Source of the DNA: Actinacidiphila cocklensis
Lineage (GTDB): Bacteria > Actinomycetota > Actinomycetes > Streptomycetales > Streptomycetaceae
NCBI RefSeq assembly: GCF_907177275.1
Contig: NZ_CAJSLV010000042.1
Location: forward strand, 62,001-126,000
Direction: 5' to 3'
DNA length: 64,000 bases
The notes under the pieces were generated by a model, which was not told where the DNA came from, ran no database searches, and worked only from the letters and a program-made list of their open reading frames with translations. A program made the translations under genes and the position numbers. Below, one piece after another: positions 52,981 to 62,966 of this stretch (the stretch's first letter is position 1; each line of letters starts with the position of its first letter).

Positions 52981-54066
52981 GTGCCGGTGATCTTCAAGAG
53001 GAAGCAGGCGGCTTCGGGCCTTGCCGCTGTCGTGTCCCAGCTGGAGGAGGCGGTTGCCGCACGCGACGGCGACCGTACCGGGCGTGCGTTCACCGCCGTG
53101 ATGAAGGGTGTGCAGTCGGCGTCGGACGCTGAACGCATATCGGCGGGGCCCCGATTGGCCGCGCTGCTCCCCGCCTTCCCGCCTACCGGGCCGCGGCCGA
53201 TGCTGGCGATGGCGGCCGGCTTCTGCGTCGAGCGCGGGGCCGATCCTGTGGCCTGCGCCGAGCCGATCCTCGACGCCGTCCACCGGGACCTGCTCGATGC
53301 CCTGGAGTTCGCCCGCCGCTGGACGGCCGCCGGCGAGGTCGGGGACGAACTGCCGGAGCCGGACGAGAAGATCATCGACGACGCACTGCCGGCCCGCCTC
53401 GGCCACGACGCTTACGAGGCCACGCGGCTGGCCCTGGCCTGGTGCTCGATCCAGGACTGGCAGCCGCCCGCGTTGGCCGTGCTGTGCCGCAGTGCCGAGG
53501 TGCGCCGTCGTCACGCATCGACGCTCCTCCCCGCCTGTCGCGATCTGGCGGCCCTGCAGCAGCACGACCTCAAGTGCCTGGCCTACGCGCTGGCCGTCCT
53601 GGACGACGAGCCCCTGGTGGTGCTGCACAAGCCCACTGGGACCGGGTTCGAGGTGCGCATCGGCGGCATCGGAGACAACTTCCAGTTGCACACGCTGCTG
53701 GCCCATGTCCTTGTCGGCGGCGGCCACGTGCCCGGCACTCCGCCTTCCGCGCAGAGCGTCCACCTGGCCACGGACCCCGAACCCGCCCGAGGACGCACCG
53801 CGGTCGTCGCGACCGGGACGTTCGAGCTTCTCGCCCCGGACGGTGCGCCGATCTGGAACGAAGGGTTGCCCGACGACATACCCGTGGTGGAGGGACGCCG
53901 CCTGCTCGTGCTCGACGAGCCGACGTACCAGCGCAGTTGGAACGCCGACCGGTTCTTCCCCCATCTCCCGGGCACGGCCGAGCCGGCCCGCGTACTGACC
54001 CCGGACGAGACGCGGACCTGGTACGCCCGCACGTCGCTGGGCAACGGGACCCGCCGGCCTTCCTGA
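52981..54066 (+). CDS. Conserved hypothetical protein
   Basis: 361 residues; GTG behind GGAGG (a second GTG is two codons on). Two regions are visible: a helical first half (FKRKQAASGLAAVVSQLEEA, LPAFPPTGPRPMLAMAAGFC) and a mixed second half (VVLHKPTGTGFEVRIGGIGD, NFQLHTLLAHVLVGGGHVPG, RRLLVLDEPTYQRSWNADRF). No signal peptide or catalytic signature. Similar proteins occur widely in Streptomyces. It is divergent from the amyloid-motif protein 286 bp away, so the two could be functionally linked, but there is no direct evidence. Confidence 0.6.
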   Translation: MPVIFKRKQAASGLAAVVSQLEEAVAARDGDRTGRAFTAVMKGVQSASDAERISAGPRLAALLPAFPPTGPRPMLAMAAGFCVERGADPVACAEPILDAVHRDLLDALEFARRWTAAGEVGDELPEPDEKIIDDALPARLGHDAYEATRLALAWCSIQDWQPPALAVLCRSAEVRRRHASTLLPACRDLAALQQHDLKCLAYALAVLDDEPLVVLHKPTGTGFEVRIGGIGDNFQLHTLLAHVLVGGGHVPGTPPSAQSVHLATDPEPARGRTAVVATGTFELLAPDGAPIWNEGLPDDIPVVEGRRLLVLDEPTYQRSWNADRFFPHLPGTAEPARVLTPDETRTWYARTSLGNGTRRPS

Positions 54067-54178
54067 CTCGGCGGAGGTGGCCGGCCGTCGCCGCGCCGCC
54101 GGAGACCCCGGCGGCGGAGCCGCGGGCCGCCCGGGATCTGAAGCGCCGGAACTTTGTGCTCAACGCGGCACCCGCGGA

Positions 54179-54203
54179 GTGCCCCGGTGGGGGGCCGGGG
54201 CAC
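54179..54203. terminator. Bidirectional hairpin terminator
   Basis: GTGCCCCGG (54179-54187) pairs perfectly with CCGGGGCAC (54195-54203) around seven bases, between two convergent genes. Confidence 0.7.
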
Positions 54204-54219
54204 GGGAGTTCTGCGGGGG

Positions 54220-54819
54220 TCAGAAGCCGGTGCCGTCCTGCCTTGCGACGGTGGCGGTGTCGTTGCCCTGGTCGACGTCGGTGACGCCCGGAGGCAGGGA
54301 GACGACCGTTGCGACCCCCGCCACGCGGTGCCAGGGCGCGTAGTGGCCGACGGTCCAGCGGTACGTGACCGCCTCACCGGGGGCGAGGTCCCTGGTGGTG
54401 ATGATTACCCACGGGGGCACAGCGTTGTCGATGACCGGGGCAGGCAGGGCGGTGGTGCCGTCCCCGCCGGCCACGCCGACGGCGTGGATTTCGCTGCACA
54501 TCCGGCTGGTATCGCCATGTTTGCAGATCAAGGGGGGTACGGCGAGGTTGCGGACGGTGAAGTACACCCTGACACCCGCGGGGATGGTGGTATCCCCCGT
54601 GTTCGTGATCCAGCCCCGGCCGGACCCGCCGAGGACGCTGTTCGGCTCCCCGGGCCGCGGCGAGTCCAGGGCCAGGGAGACGGCGATGTCGGGACCCGTC
54701 GCGGCGGATGCCAGCCCGCCGGCGAGCAGGCTGCCGAGGACGGCGGTCGCTGATGCCAGGGCGATCCGGCTACGCTGCCGTGCCGGGCGTTTGGCGTCGG
54801 TTCGCGTGTGGTGTGTCAC
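54220..54819 (-). CDS. Secreted protein of unknown function
   Basis: 199 residues; GTG five bases after AGAGGAA. Signal peptide RSRIALASATAVLGSLLAGG, cleaved near LASAATGP. The mature part has Ig-like strands (GWITNTGDTTIPAGVRVYFT, VIITTRDLAPGEAVTYRWTV, GVTDVDQGNDTATV) and two Cys that may pair. It resembles cell-surface CARDB/DUF11-type domains, but no named family is clear. Confidence 0.65.
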   Translation of the reverse strand: MTHHTRTDAKRPARQRSRIALASATAVLGSLLAGGLASAATGPDIAVSLALDSPRPGEPNSVLGGSGRGWITNTGDTTIPAGVRVYFTVRNLAVPPLICKHGDTSRMCSEIHAVGVAGGDGTTALPAPVIDNAVPPWVIITTRDLAPGEAVTYRWTVGHYAPWHRVAGVATVVSLPPGVTDVDQGNDTATVARQDGTGF

Positions 54820-55139
54820 GGGATTCCTCTGTGTGGGGGTGTGCCGAGGGAAGGATCTTGCCGTACCGGGATGACGCGACGCCGGAGGGAACCGCGGATT
54901 CAGCGAACACGACTCCCGCGGGTGACACCGGGCCTCGGCCACCTGGCAGATCGACCAGAAAGCGAGCAGCGTCAAAGCACCCGCCAGGCGCGTCGCGGGC
55001 TGCCGGCTGCCGGGCACCGGATCGAATAGCGGCTACACCCCTTCGCCGTCCTGGCCGTGGCTGCTGCCCTGCCCGAAGGGGGCCGAGGGGCCGAAGTCCG
55101 GCCCTGAGAGGCCGGCACTCCGCGATGCCGGGTGCGGTG
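54820..55139. other. Intergenic region between two minus-strand genes
   Basis: 320 bases. It must contain the promoter of the secreted-protein gene; no coding-like frame, repeat or strong hairpin was noticed. Confidence 0.3.
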
Positions 55140-56162
55140 TCAGTCCACGGATGGTGTCTGCGTGCGGTCTCGCACGACGGTCTTGCCGGTGTTCTCGCCG
55201 CGCAGCATTCCCAGGAACGCGTGCACGATGCCCTCGAAGCCGTCGACCACCGTCTCGTCCAGGGCGAGCCGACCGGTCTGCAGATGCGGCACCGCGAACT
55301 CGTACAACTCCTCCTGCAGGTCGCGGTAGTTGCTGACCAGGAAGCCCTCCATGCGGAGGCTCTTCTCCACGATTTCCGCGTAGTTGAAGCGCGGCAGCGG
55401 CGCGTCGGGGGTGTTGTACTGGCTGATCGTGCCCACGCGGACGATGCGCCCGAACTCGCGTAGCGCCCCCACCGCCGCGGCCAACTGCTCGCCCCCGACG
55501 TTGTCGACGAACACGTCGATGCCGCCCGGTGCGACGTGGCCGAGCAGGTCGGCGGCCGGCCCGTCGTGGTAGTCGAAGACGGCGTCGTAGCCCACCTGTC
55601 GCACAAGATGGGCGGCCTTCGTCGCCGATCCCGCGCTGCCCACGAGCCGTCCGACGCCGAGCAGTCGGGCGAACCGCCCGGTCGCCGTGCCGACCCCGCC
55701 CGCCGCGGCCGACACGAACAGATCCTCGCCTTCGTGGAGCCGGGCGATCCGGGTGAGGGCCACGTAGGCGGTCAGGCCGGTGCCGCCCAGGGTGCTCAGG
55801 TACGCGGTCAGGGGCACTCCGTCGAAGCGGGGCAGTTGCCGGACCTCCTCGGGCGTGACCGCCGCATGCGTACGCCAGCCCTGCCGGTGGAACACGATCT
55901 CGCCCTCGGCCAGCCGAGGCGTGCGCGAGGCGATGACCCGCCCGATGGCGCGGCCCTCCAGCGGTGCGTCGAGCGCGAAGCCGCCGCGTACGTCGTCCAT
56001 CAGCTCGCGGTGATACGGGTCGACGGACCAGTAGAGGTTCTCCACAAGGGCGCTGCCGGCCGGGGTCACGGGAAGCGGTGACTCGACAAAGGCGAAATGC
56101 TCGGTCGTGGGAAAGCCGTGCGGGCGGGCCGTCTGGTGCACGGTGATCGCGGTCTCGTTCAT
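55140..56162 (-). CDS. NADPH-dependent zinc-free MDR oxidoreductase (CurA/2-alkenal reductase type)
   Basis: 340 residues. Shows ENLYWSVDPYHRELMDD, LSTLGGTGLTAYVALTRIAR and the cofactor loop VSAAAGGVGTATGRFARLLG, typical of leukotriene B4 dehydrogenase-like / CurA reductases that reduce carbon-carbon double bonds next to a carbonyl. No zinc ligands, as expected. Divergent from a LysR-type regulator, the usual arrangement for a regulator and its target. Confidence 0.87.
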   Translation of the reverse strand: MNETAITVHQTARPHGFPTTEHFAFVESPLPVTPAGSALVENLYWSVDPYHRELMDDVRGGFALDAPLEGRAIGRVIASRTPRLAEGEIVFHRQGWRTHAAVTPEEVRQLPRFDGVPLTAYLSTLGGTGLTAYVALTRIARLHEGEDLFVSAAAGGVGTATGRFARLLGVGRLVGSAGSATKAAHLVRQVGYDAVFDYHDGPAADLLGHVAPGGIDVFVDNVGGEQLAAAVGALREFGRIVRVGTISQYNTPDAPLPRFNYAEIVEKSLRMEGFLVSNYRDLQEELYEFAVPHLQTGRLALDETVVDGFEGIVHAFLGMLRGENTGKTVVRDRTQTPSVD

Positions 56163-56228
56163 GCCCGGACCGTACGGCGGGAATGCGCCACCCGGGCAGC
56201 CGGTTGGGTGCATGCGAAACACCCTTCC

Positions 56229-56243
56229 ATGAGCAGCTCTCAT
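56229..56243. promoter_or_regulatory. Candidate LysR operator
   Basis: ATGAGCAGCTCTCAT has 5-bp inverted arms (ATGAG/CTCAT) around AGCT and fits the T-N11-A LysR box (T56230 to A56242). It lies between the divergent oxidoreductase and LysR genes, 20 bp before the LysR start. Confidence 0.55.
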
Positions 56244-56262
56244 ACCGTGAGGTGAACGCCCC

Positions 56263-57198
56263 GTGACCCGCACGACCGACTCCGACCTCGCCCCGCAGGA
56301 ACTGCGCGTCCTGGTGGCGGTCGCGGACGCCGGCTCCTTCTCTGCCGCGGCCCGGGCTCTCGGTCTGACGCAGTCCGCGGTCTCCCACTCGGTGCGCGGC
56401 AGCGAGCGCAAGATCGGTGCCGTGCTCCTCGACCGCGGTCGCGTCGGCGCCCGCCCCACCCCCGCCGGAGACAAGGCCGTGGCGCACGCCCGCCGCGTCC
56501 TGCGCCTCCTCGACGTCCTGACCGCCGAGGCACGCGGTGCGGCCCGGTGCGACGTGGCGGAGGGGCCACTGCGGATCGTGGCCTTCCGCAGCGCGGCGCT
56601 CCACCTGCTGCCGCCGGTCCTTCAGCAGCTACGGGCCCGGCACCCCGGCATCGAGCCGAGGGTGCGGATCGTACGCGACATGGGGCGCGGCACCGTCGGC
56701 GAAGTAGCCGACGGGAAGGCCGACCTGGCCATCGCCACGCTGGGCGGCTCCATGCCGCTCCCACCGGGTCTGGTCGCGCACGGACTCCTTGAAGAGCCGT
56801 ATGCCCTGGTCCACCCGATCGGCCACACCGCCCCGCGGACACTGCCGCTGATCGATTGGGCCGAAAACTGCGGCTCCCACACCCGCGGCTGGTGGGCGGC
56901 ACAGGACTGGATCCCGAAGGCGACCGTCGAGGCCGAGGACGACGGGGCGGTGCTGTCCCTGGTGAGCGGAGGTCACGGAATGGCGATCATGCCGGCGCTC
57001 TCCCTGGCCGGAACAGCACACCCCGTCGCGATCACCGACCTCGGCAACCAGCGCCCCATACGCCAGGTCGGTTACGTCACCACTTCCGAGCTCGCCGGAA
57101 CCGCCGTCGTACGCGCCTTGGTCAGGGAACTGCGGGCGACGGCCCCGCCGGTGATGCCCTCGACGTCGGTGAACGGCAGCCGAGCAACTTCTCGATGA
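56263..57198 (+). CDS. LysR-family transcriptional regulator
   Basis: 311 residues from GTG. HTH at about 12-60: LRVLVAVADAGSFSAAARAL, GLTQSAVSHSVR. Effector domain from about 95 (GPLRIVAFRSAALHLLPPVL, DGKADLAIATLGGSMPLPPG, LVSGGHGMAIMPALSL). It probably controls the divergent MDR oxidoreductase from the operator in between. Its last 77 bases overlap a coding-like minus-strand fragment. Confidence 0.85.
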   Translation: MTRTTDSDLAPQELRVLVAVADAGSFSAAARALGLTQSAVSHSVRGSERKIGAVLLDRGRVGARPTPAGDKAVAHARRVLRLLDVLTAEARGAARCDVAEGPLRIVAFRSAALHLLPPVLQQLRARHPGIEPRVRIVRDMGRGTVGEVADGKADLAIATLGGSMPLPPGLVAHGLLEEPYALVHPIGHTAPRTLPLIDWAENCGSHTRGWWAAQDWIPKATVEAEDDGAVLSLVSGGHGMAIMPALSLAGTAHPVAITDLGNQRPIRQVGYVTTSELAGTAVVRALVRELRATAPPVMPSTSVNGSRATSR

Positions 57199-57420
57199 GG
57201 CCGTGGACACGCGCAGAGTCCTCGTGGTAACACGCGGGGATCCCGGTGATCGACAGGCGGTCCCAGAAGAAGGCCGGCGCGAACTTCCCATCGAGCAAAT
57301 CCGTGAGCTGCGGTGGTGCGGGAACCTGACGGCCCATCTGCACAACCTGGTCGGTTACCTGGAACCTGGCCCGGTCCGTGAGCGAATCGTCACCTGGGCC
57401 GCGACCCGACAGCGTCGGCC
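57122..57420 (-). pseudogene. Coding fragment overlapping the LysR 3' end
   Basis: Between about 57190 and 57400 the minus strand is strongly coding-like and reads TDQVVQMGRQVPAPPQLTDL, LDGKFAPAFFWDRLSITGIP and YHEDSARVHGLIEKLLG. No start codon fits and the upstream frame turns into nonsense, so this seems the end of a lost gene; the LysR gene ends where it begins to fade. Family unknown. Confidence 0.35.
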
Positions 57421-57598
57421 TTGACCTCAACTGATCCAACCTCAAACGGGACGCCTGGGGGCGACGACCCGTCACCGCCCGACCGCGGTGGGCCGTCGGC
57501 GCGGTGTTCCGGTACGGTCCGACGCGGACGGCGACAGAGCGGGCCGCCGGCCCTGAAAACCAGGTGCCCTGGCCGCCGCCCCTCCCTACGCTCCCGCC

Positions 57599-58183
57599 AT
57601 GGACAGCACCAGGACCGAGCGCCTCGTCAACGTCGTGGACGTCGAAGCGACCTGCTGGGCAGGCTCCCCACCGCCCGGCGCGGTCAGCGAGATCGTCGAG
57701 ATCGGACTGACCGTCATCGATCTGGACGCGGGTGAGCGCCTCGCACGGCACGGGATGCTGGTCAGGCCCGACCGGTCCACCATCAGCGAGTTCTGCACGG
57801 AGCTGACCGGCCTGACCCCGCACGAAGTCGAGCAGGGGCTCAGCTTCGCCGAGGCGTGCCGAATGCTCGCGGCCGAGCACCTCGCAGGCGCCCGGCCGTG
57901 GGTCAGTTGGGGCGACTACGACCGCCACCAGTTCACCCGGCAGTGCCAGGCCACGCCGACGCCCTACCCCTTCGGCCGCCACCACACCAACGCCAAGGCG
58001 GTCTTCACCCAGGCCTACGGACTGCGCAAACGCCCCGGCATGGCACAGGCCCTGGAGATCGCCGATCTGCCGCCCGAAGGACGCCACCACCGAGGCGAGG
58101 ACGACGCCTGGAACATCGCCGCCCTCGTGCTCCACCTGGCCGAACTGGGCGCCTGGCCGGCCACCGACGAACGCCCCTCCTGA
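57599..58183 (+). CDS. DEDD-type 3'-5' exonuclease
   Basis: 194 residues. Exo I NVVDVEATCWAG (D-x-E), Exo II around SWGDYDRHQFTRQC (D), Exo III HHRGEDDAWNIAAL (H...D). This is the DnaQ/ERI-1-like (DEDDh) family that removes 3' nucleotides from RNA or DNA. Short and single-domain, so not a polymerase subunit. No helicase or nuclease partner next to it. Confidence 0.82.
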   Translation: MDSTRTERLVNVVDVEATCWAGSPPPGAVSEIVEIGLTVIDLDAGERLARHGMLVRPDRSTISEFCTELTGLTPHEVEQGLSFAEACRMLAAEHLAGARPWVSWGDYDRHQFTRQCQATPTPYPFGRHHTNAKAVFTQAYGLRKRPGMAQALEIADLPPEGRHHRGEDDAWNIAALVLHLAELGAWPATDERPS

Positions 58184-58850
58184 CCCACCCACCGCCCGCG
58201 CCGGCAGAGCCATCCGACCTGACCGGGGCCGTACCCCGCGAGGCGGCATGCAGCCACGGCCCCACCGCCGCGTCCCTCAGCTGCTCAACACCCGGCCTCG
58301 CAAACCCCTGAGTGGGGAGATCCCGGCCCAGTCATTCGCCACCGCTCCGACACCATGAGCCTGCAGCATTGCGACGGTTACGCGAATTCGCCTTCAAACC
58401 CGAGCACCGGACGTGGATCTCGATTCACGCGTCGCCGACAGTCCGCCATGACTGGCAGTGGTACGACTGCCGAGCGGGCAGGCCCATCCGCGCCGAAAGA
58501 ACTCAAGAATCCCGTCACGCCTACGTTTAAATCCTATGGGCCTGGAAAATGACCACGGATCGCTCGCGAGTTCGGACCCTCCGGGCCAGCGGTGAAGCAG
58601 GGGAGGCCGAACCCCGTCGCTGCAGATCCTGACGTGCCGCACGGACTCGTCCGGGAGCGACCCGTACCGACCCGCACACAAGTCCGCATCCTCCGTAGCG
58701 AACAAATGCATGCACTGCTCACCCGCTGGCAGAAAACGCCTTACCGTCCATCGCCCTTCCGGGCATAATAGCCCTTGAGTTCAGCCGAAAAAACGGGCCT
58801 TCCGAAAATGGATGGCCGAATTCCGTATTCCCATGAGGAAAGGAAAAAGA
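58184..58850. other. Long intergenic region
   Basis: About 670 bases. Composition is less GC-rich from 58500 to 58850. Several overlapping frames on the minus strand (58394-58722) give Arg/Ser-rich translations without domains, and none has a ribosome binding site. The last 40 bases hold AGGAAAGGA before the next gene. No repeat, tRNA or hairpin was noticed. Confidence 0.35.
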
Positions 58851-59654
58851 GTGGGCATCTCAAGGAGGGGGACGGCGACGGTGCGGACGAGGCTTTCGCT
58901 CGCAGCGGCCGCCGTGGGGGCGCTCGTCGGGGCGCTGGCGCCGATGGCATCCGCGTCGGCCACCGGACCTGACGTGCCGTCGGGGCTCTTCACCAGTCCC
59001 AGCTCCGGTGCCGACTGCGGTACGAGCGCCCCGTACACGACCATCGACAACACCGACATATCCCTCAGGGGCACCTTCTCCGACCCGGCCGGCGGCGTGC
59101 TGAGCGCGCACTTCAAGATCTGGCCGACCGGCTACGGCACGGGTGCCGACGTCGCCGACACCACGATCTCGGTCGTCTCGGGCAGCGTCGGCACACTCGT
59201 GGTCCCCAGGTCGGTCATCACGCAGCTGCTCGCAACCGACGGCATCACCGGCAACGGTACGTTCAGTTGGACTGCCAGGATTGAGCACGGATCGCTGGCG
59301 AGCGACTGGAGCGCGGAGTGCCACTTCGTCTTCGACGGCGTCCGGCCGACTCCGCCCAGCGCGGTGTCACCGCAGTTCCCCGACGGCTCCAACGGCTGGC
59401 CGGCGAACACCGGGCAGGCCAGGACGCCGGGCACCTTCACCCTTTCGAGCGGTGGTGTCAGCGATGTCGTGGCCTACGCCTACTCCACAGGGTGGGACCC
59501 CACCGTGCGGACGGTCACGACTACCGCGGGCGCCTCGGTGGACGTGACCCTGACCCCGCCGTCGTCGGGGTCGTGGACGCTCACGGTGTACACCCTTGAC
59601 GCGGGCGGCAACCGGTCGGACTCCTTCATCTACCGGTTCTACGCCAACGCCTGA
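58851..59654 (+). CDS. Secreted Ig-like protein, possibly a shortened LamG-type protein
   Basis: 267 residues; GTG at 58851 after AGGAAAGGA (ATG at 58833 is also in frame). Signal peptide LSLAAAAVGALVGALAPMAS. The body reads TIDNTDISLRGTFSDPAGGV, LSAHFKIWPTGYGTGADVAD, FSWTARIEHGSLASDWSAEC: fibronectin-like repeats found in very large Streptomyces LamG proteins. It ends neatly at a terminator, so it may be a natural short form. Confidence 0.65.
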   Translation: MGISRRGTATVRTRLSLAAAAVGALVGALAPMASASATGPDVPSGLFTSPSSGADCGTSAPYTTIDNTDISLRGTFSDPAGGVLSAHFKIWPTGYGTGADVADTTISVVSGSVGTLVVPRSVITQLLATDGITGNGTFSWTARIEHGSLASDWSAECHFVFDGVRPTPPSAVSPQFPDGSNGWPANTGQARTPGTFTLSSGGVSDVVAYAYSTGWDPTVRTVTTTAGASVDVTLTPPSSGSWTLTVYTLDAGGNRSDSFIYRFYANA

Positions 59655-59661
59655 TCCCGGT

Positions 59662-59695
59662 CCGGCCCGGCGGGGCGCCCGCCCCGCCGGGCCGG
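59662..59695 (+). terminator. Very strong GC terminator
   Basis: A perfect 16-bp stem, 59662-59677 against 59680-59695, all G and C, with only a CC tip, eight bases after the stop codon. The true loop would open to four or more bases. Confidence 0.85.
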
Positions 59696-59702
59696 CCTGG
59701 TC

Positions 59703-61126
59703 ATGCCCGTCGAGGAGCACCTTGCGGAGCTGGTGCGGGGCCTGGACGCCGGGTGGAAGCAGCTCGCCGAGCGCCTGGAGGAGGCGGGGCCGGCTACGAA
59801 GGTCTCCATCGAGGTACAGGACGACGGGCGGGTGAAGCTGAACCTCGACAAGCTCGGCGCGCTCGGCGAGCCGAAGTCCCTGACCTGGCTGCGCAAGCGG
59901 GTCGAGAAGATGCTCCCGAAGATCGACCTGCCGGACCTGCTGTTCGAGGTGAACGCCTGGACCAGGTTCCTCGACTCCTTCGTGCACCTCGGGGACGGCA
60001 CCACCCGGATGAAGGACCTGTCCACCTCGGTGGTCGCGCTGCTCGTCTCGGAGGCGTGCAACATCGGCGTGGCCCCGGTGGTGAACCCCGGCTACGAGGC
60101 GGTGGCCCGGGCCCGGCTCGTGCACGTCGGCCAGTACTACTACGCGCCGATACCATCGCCGCGGCGAACGCCACGCTGATCGCTGCCCAGGCCGCCGTGC
60201 CCATCGTGAAGTTCTGGGGCGAGGGCCTGCTCGCCTCGGTGGACGGGCTGCGGTTCGTCGTCCCCGTCCGCACGATCAGCGCGGCGCCGTCGCCGAAGTA
60301 CTTCGGCTTCAAGCGGGGCATCACCTCAACGCCGTCAACGACCAGGTCGCGGGCATCGGGCAGATGATCGTCCCCGGCACCCCGCGCGACTCCCTGCACA
60401 TCCTGGAAGCGCTGCTGAACCTGGACGGCGGCGTGAAGCCGGAGATGGTGGCCACCGACAACGCCTCTTACTCCGTGCGTCGAGACCGGCAGCTACGGCG
60501 CGGTGGAGGACCTGGCCCGCAACCGGGTCAACCTGAACAAGGTGATCGCGCGGTGGCCGGACATGCTGAAGGTCGCCGGTTCCCTGGTCACCAACCAGGT
60601 CCGCGCCTACGACCTGCTGCGCATGTTCGGCCGCGACGGGCGCCCGACCCCGCTGGGATCGGCGTTCGCCGAGTACGGGCGGATCGCAAAGACCGAGCAC
60701 CTGCTGCGTGTGGTCGACCCCGTCGACGACACCTACCGCCGCCAGATGAACCGCCAACTCACCGTGCAGGAATCCCGCCACAAGCTGGCCCGCGACGTGT
60801 GCCACGGCAAGCGAGGCACCATCCACCAGGCCTACCGCGACGGCATGGAGGACCACCTTGGCGCGCTCGGCCTGGTTCTCAACGCCATCGTGCTGTGGAC
60901 CGCGCGGTACCTTGACGCCGCCGTAGTCCAGCTCCGGGCCGAGGGCCACGAGGTCCGGGAGGAGGACATCGCCCGGCTCTCTCCGCTCAAGCACCGCAAC
61001 CTGAACCTGAACCTGCTCGGCCGCTACAGCTTTACCGCCAGTGTCCCTGCCGCCGGCGCCCTGCGCCCGCTGCGCGACCCGGACGCGCCGGAACTGGACG
61101 AGGACGAGGACAACTTGCCGACCTGA
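59703..61126 (+). mobile_element. Tn3-family transposase (TnpA) C-terminal remnant
   Basis: Roughly the last 470 residues of a protein usually near 1000. Pieces in three frames: TRFLDSFVHLGDGTTRMKDL and LVSEACNIGVAPVVNPGYEA (to about 60140); ANATLIAAQAAVPIVKFWGE and PKYFGFKRGITS (to about 60330); LNAVNDQVAGIGQMIVPGTP and PEMVATDNASYS; then, after a deletion of about 35-40 residues, NRVNLNKVIARWPDMLKVAG to the end. NLNLNLLGRYSF carries a 6-bp duplication. The 5' half is missing. No resolvase or 38-bp terminal repeats seen. Confidence 0.78.
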
Positions 61127-61171
61127 CGGTGTGATGGGCTCAGACCGCGGTGAAAGCGACGCGGGAGGCTC

Positions 61172-61939
61172 TCATCGCGCGGTATAGCCGCCGTCGACGG
61201 GGAGAGCGATTCCGGTGACGTAGCTGGCGCCGGGGCTGCACAGCCACAGGACTGCCTGGGCGATCTCCTCGGCGGTACCGAGGCGGTCGATGGCCTGGCC
61301 CGCTTCGGCTTGGGCGCGGTCGAGTTCTCCGCCTTCGACCATGGCGTCGACCATGGGGGTGGCGATGGTGCCGGGGCAGACGGCGTTGACTCGCACGCCG
61401 CGGGGGCCGTATTCGAGGGCGGCGCTCTTGGTCAGGCCGATCACGCCGTGCTTGGTGGCGTGGTAGGCGGCGCGGCCGGGGTTCCCGACGAGGCCGCCGA
61501 GGGAGGAGCAGTTGACGATCGTCCCATTGCCCTGGGCGCGCATGTGGCGCAGTTCGTGCTTCATGCTCGCCCAGATGCCGCGCAGGTTGATGGCGTTGAC
61601 GCGGTCGAACTGGGCGGCGCTCTCGTCGGCGGCGTCGGTGGGCGGGGGCATGATGCCGGCGTTGTTATAGGCCATGTCGAGGCGGCCGAACGCTTCGACC
61701 GTGCGGTCGACGGCGGCGGCGACCTGTTCCTCGTCGGTGACGTCGCAGACCAGGGCGAGGGCACGGTGGCCGGCGTCGGTGAGCTCCTTCGCAGAGGCGT
61801 TGACGGCGCTCTCGTCGATGTCGGCGAGGCTGACGGCGGCGCCCGATTCGGCGAAGGCACGGGCCGTGGCCAGACCCATGCCGGAGGAGGCGCCGGTGAC
61901 GAAGGCGACCTGGCCGGTGAAGTCGTAGGTGGGGTTCAT
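61172..61939 (-). CDS. Short-chain dehydrogenase/reductase
   Basis: 255 residues. Cofactor loop VTGASSGMGLATARAFAESG, NNAGI (YNNAGIMPPP), catalytic Ser in NCSSLGGLVG and Tyr-Lys in YHATKHGVIGL. Ends YVTGIALPVDGGYTAR as in classical SDRs. Asp in SLADIDES favours NAD. It is last of a four-gene minus-strand cluster with two other SDR genes. Confidence 0.88.
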   Translation of the reverse strand: MNPTYDFTGQVAFVTGASSGMGLATARAFAESGAAVSLADIDESAVNASAKELTDAGHRALALVCDVTDEEQVAAAVDRTVEAFGRLDMAYNNAGIMPPPTDAADESAAQFDRVNAINLRGIWASMKHELRHMRAQGNGTIVNCSSLGGLVGNPGRAAYHATKHGVIGLTKSAALEYGPRGVRVNAVCPGTIATPMVDAMVEGGELDRAQAEAGQAIDRLGTAEEIAQAVLWLCSPGASYVTGIALPVDGGYTAR

Positions 61940-62017
61940 GGGGACGGCTCCTCACATGGGGTTTCGCCGGAGTGCGGGGTTTCGACGGGGGCTTGTCATA
62001 CGGGGGTGCCGGTGGGG

Positions 62018-62785
62018 TCAGACGGTCTGGCCGCCGTCGACGACGAGGGCGGCGCCGGTGGTGAAGGCGGCGTCGGTAGAGCACAGCCAGAGCACGGCGG
62101 AGGCGATCTCCTCGGGTTTGCCGAGACGGCCGACGGGTTCGTCGGCGATGAGTCCTTCGCGTCCGCCGGGCCGGGTGTCGCCGAAGCGGCGGATCATCTC
62201 GGTGTCGATGATGCCGGGGCAGACGGCGTTGACGCGGATGCCCTGTGCGGCGTGGTCGAGCGCGGCGGAGCGGGTGAAGCCGATGATCCCGTGCTTGGCG
62301 GCGGCGTAGGCGGCCTGGCCCTTGAAGCCCTTGACGCCGGCGCCGGAGGAGACGTTGACGATCGCGCCGCCGCCGTCCTGGAGGAGCATCTGCCGGATCT
62401 GGGCGCGGGTGCACAGGAACGCTCCGGTGAGGCTGACGCCGAGGATGCGGTCCCAGTCCTCCTTGGCGGTGTCGGCGGCCGACTGGACGGGCTGCTCGAC
62501 ACCGGCGTTGTTGAAGGCCGCGTCCAGGCTCCCGAAGCGTTCGACGGTCCGCTCGACCGCGGCCTGGACGTCTTCCTCGCTGGTGACGTCGCAGGTGAGG
62601 ACGAGGGCTTCGCCGCCGTCTGCCTCGATGAGGCGGGCGGTCTCGCGCAGGCCGTCGGCGGACAGGTCGGCGAGGGCGACCCGTGCGCCCGCGCGGGCGA
62701 AGGCGAGGGCGGTGGCGCGGCCGATACCGGAGGCAGCGCCGGTGACGAACGCGGTCCTGTCGTGGAAGTCGTAGGTGGTGCTCAC
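62018..62785 (-). CDS. Short-chain dehydrogenase/reductase (paralogue)
   Basis: 255 residues. [50 protein letters not shown] and a C-terminal VVDGGQTV. About half-identical by eye to the SDR just downstream and of the same length, so the two probably arose by duplication. Substrate unknown. Confidence 0.88.
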   Translation of the reverse strand: MSTTYDFHDRTAFVTGAASGIGRATALAFARAGARVALADLSADGLRETARLIEADGGEALVLTCDVTSEEDVQAAVERTVERFGSLDAAFNNAGVEQPVQSAADTAKEDWDRILGVSLTGAFLCTRAQIRQMLLQDGGGAIVNVSSGAGVKGFKGQAAYAAAKHGIIGFTRSAALDHAAQGIRVNAVCPGIIDTEMIRRFGDTRPGGREGLIADEPVGRLGKPEEIASAVLWLCSTDAAFTTGAALVVDGGQTV

Positions 62786-62966
62786 GCGTGTTGTCCCATC
62801 GGAAGGTGGGCCGTCGAGGAAGGAGCCCCGGGGGGTGGGTCAGTGCCGTGAGGGCACTGGTGCGGTGGTGCCGTCGGGTACGCGGTCGGGGTAGTGCACT
62901 GGGCCACGATCCGGTTCGGGTTGCGGGTGTGGGGAGGGGACTTGGGCGTTCGCCCAGGGTCAGGGG

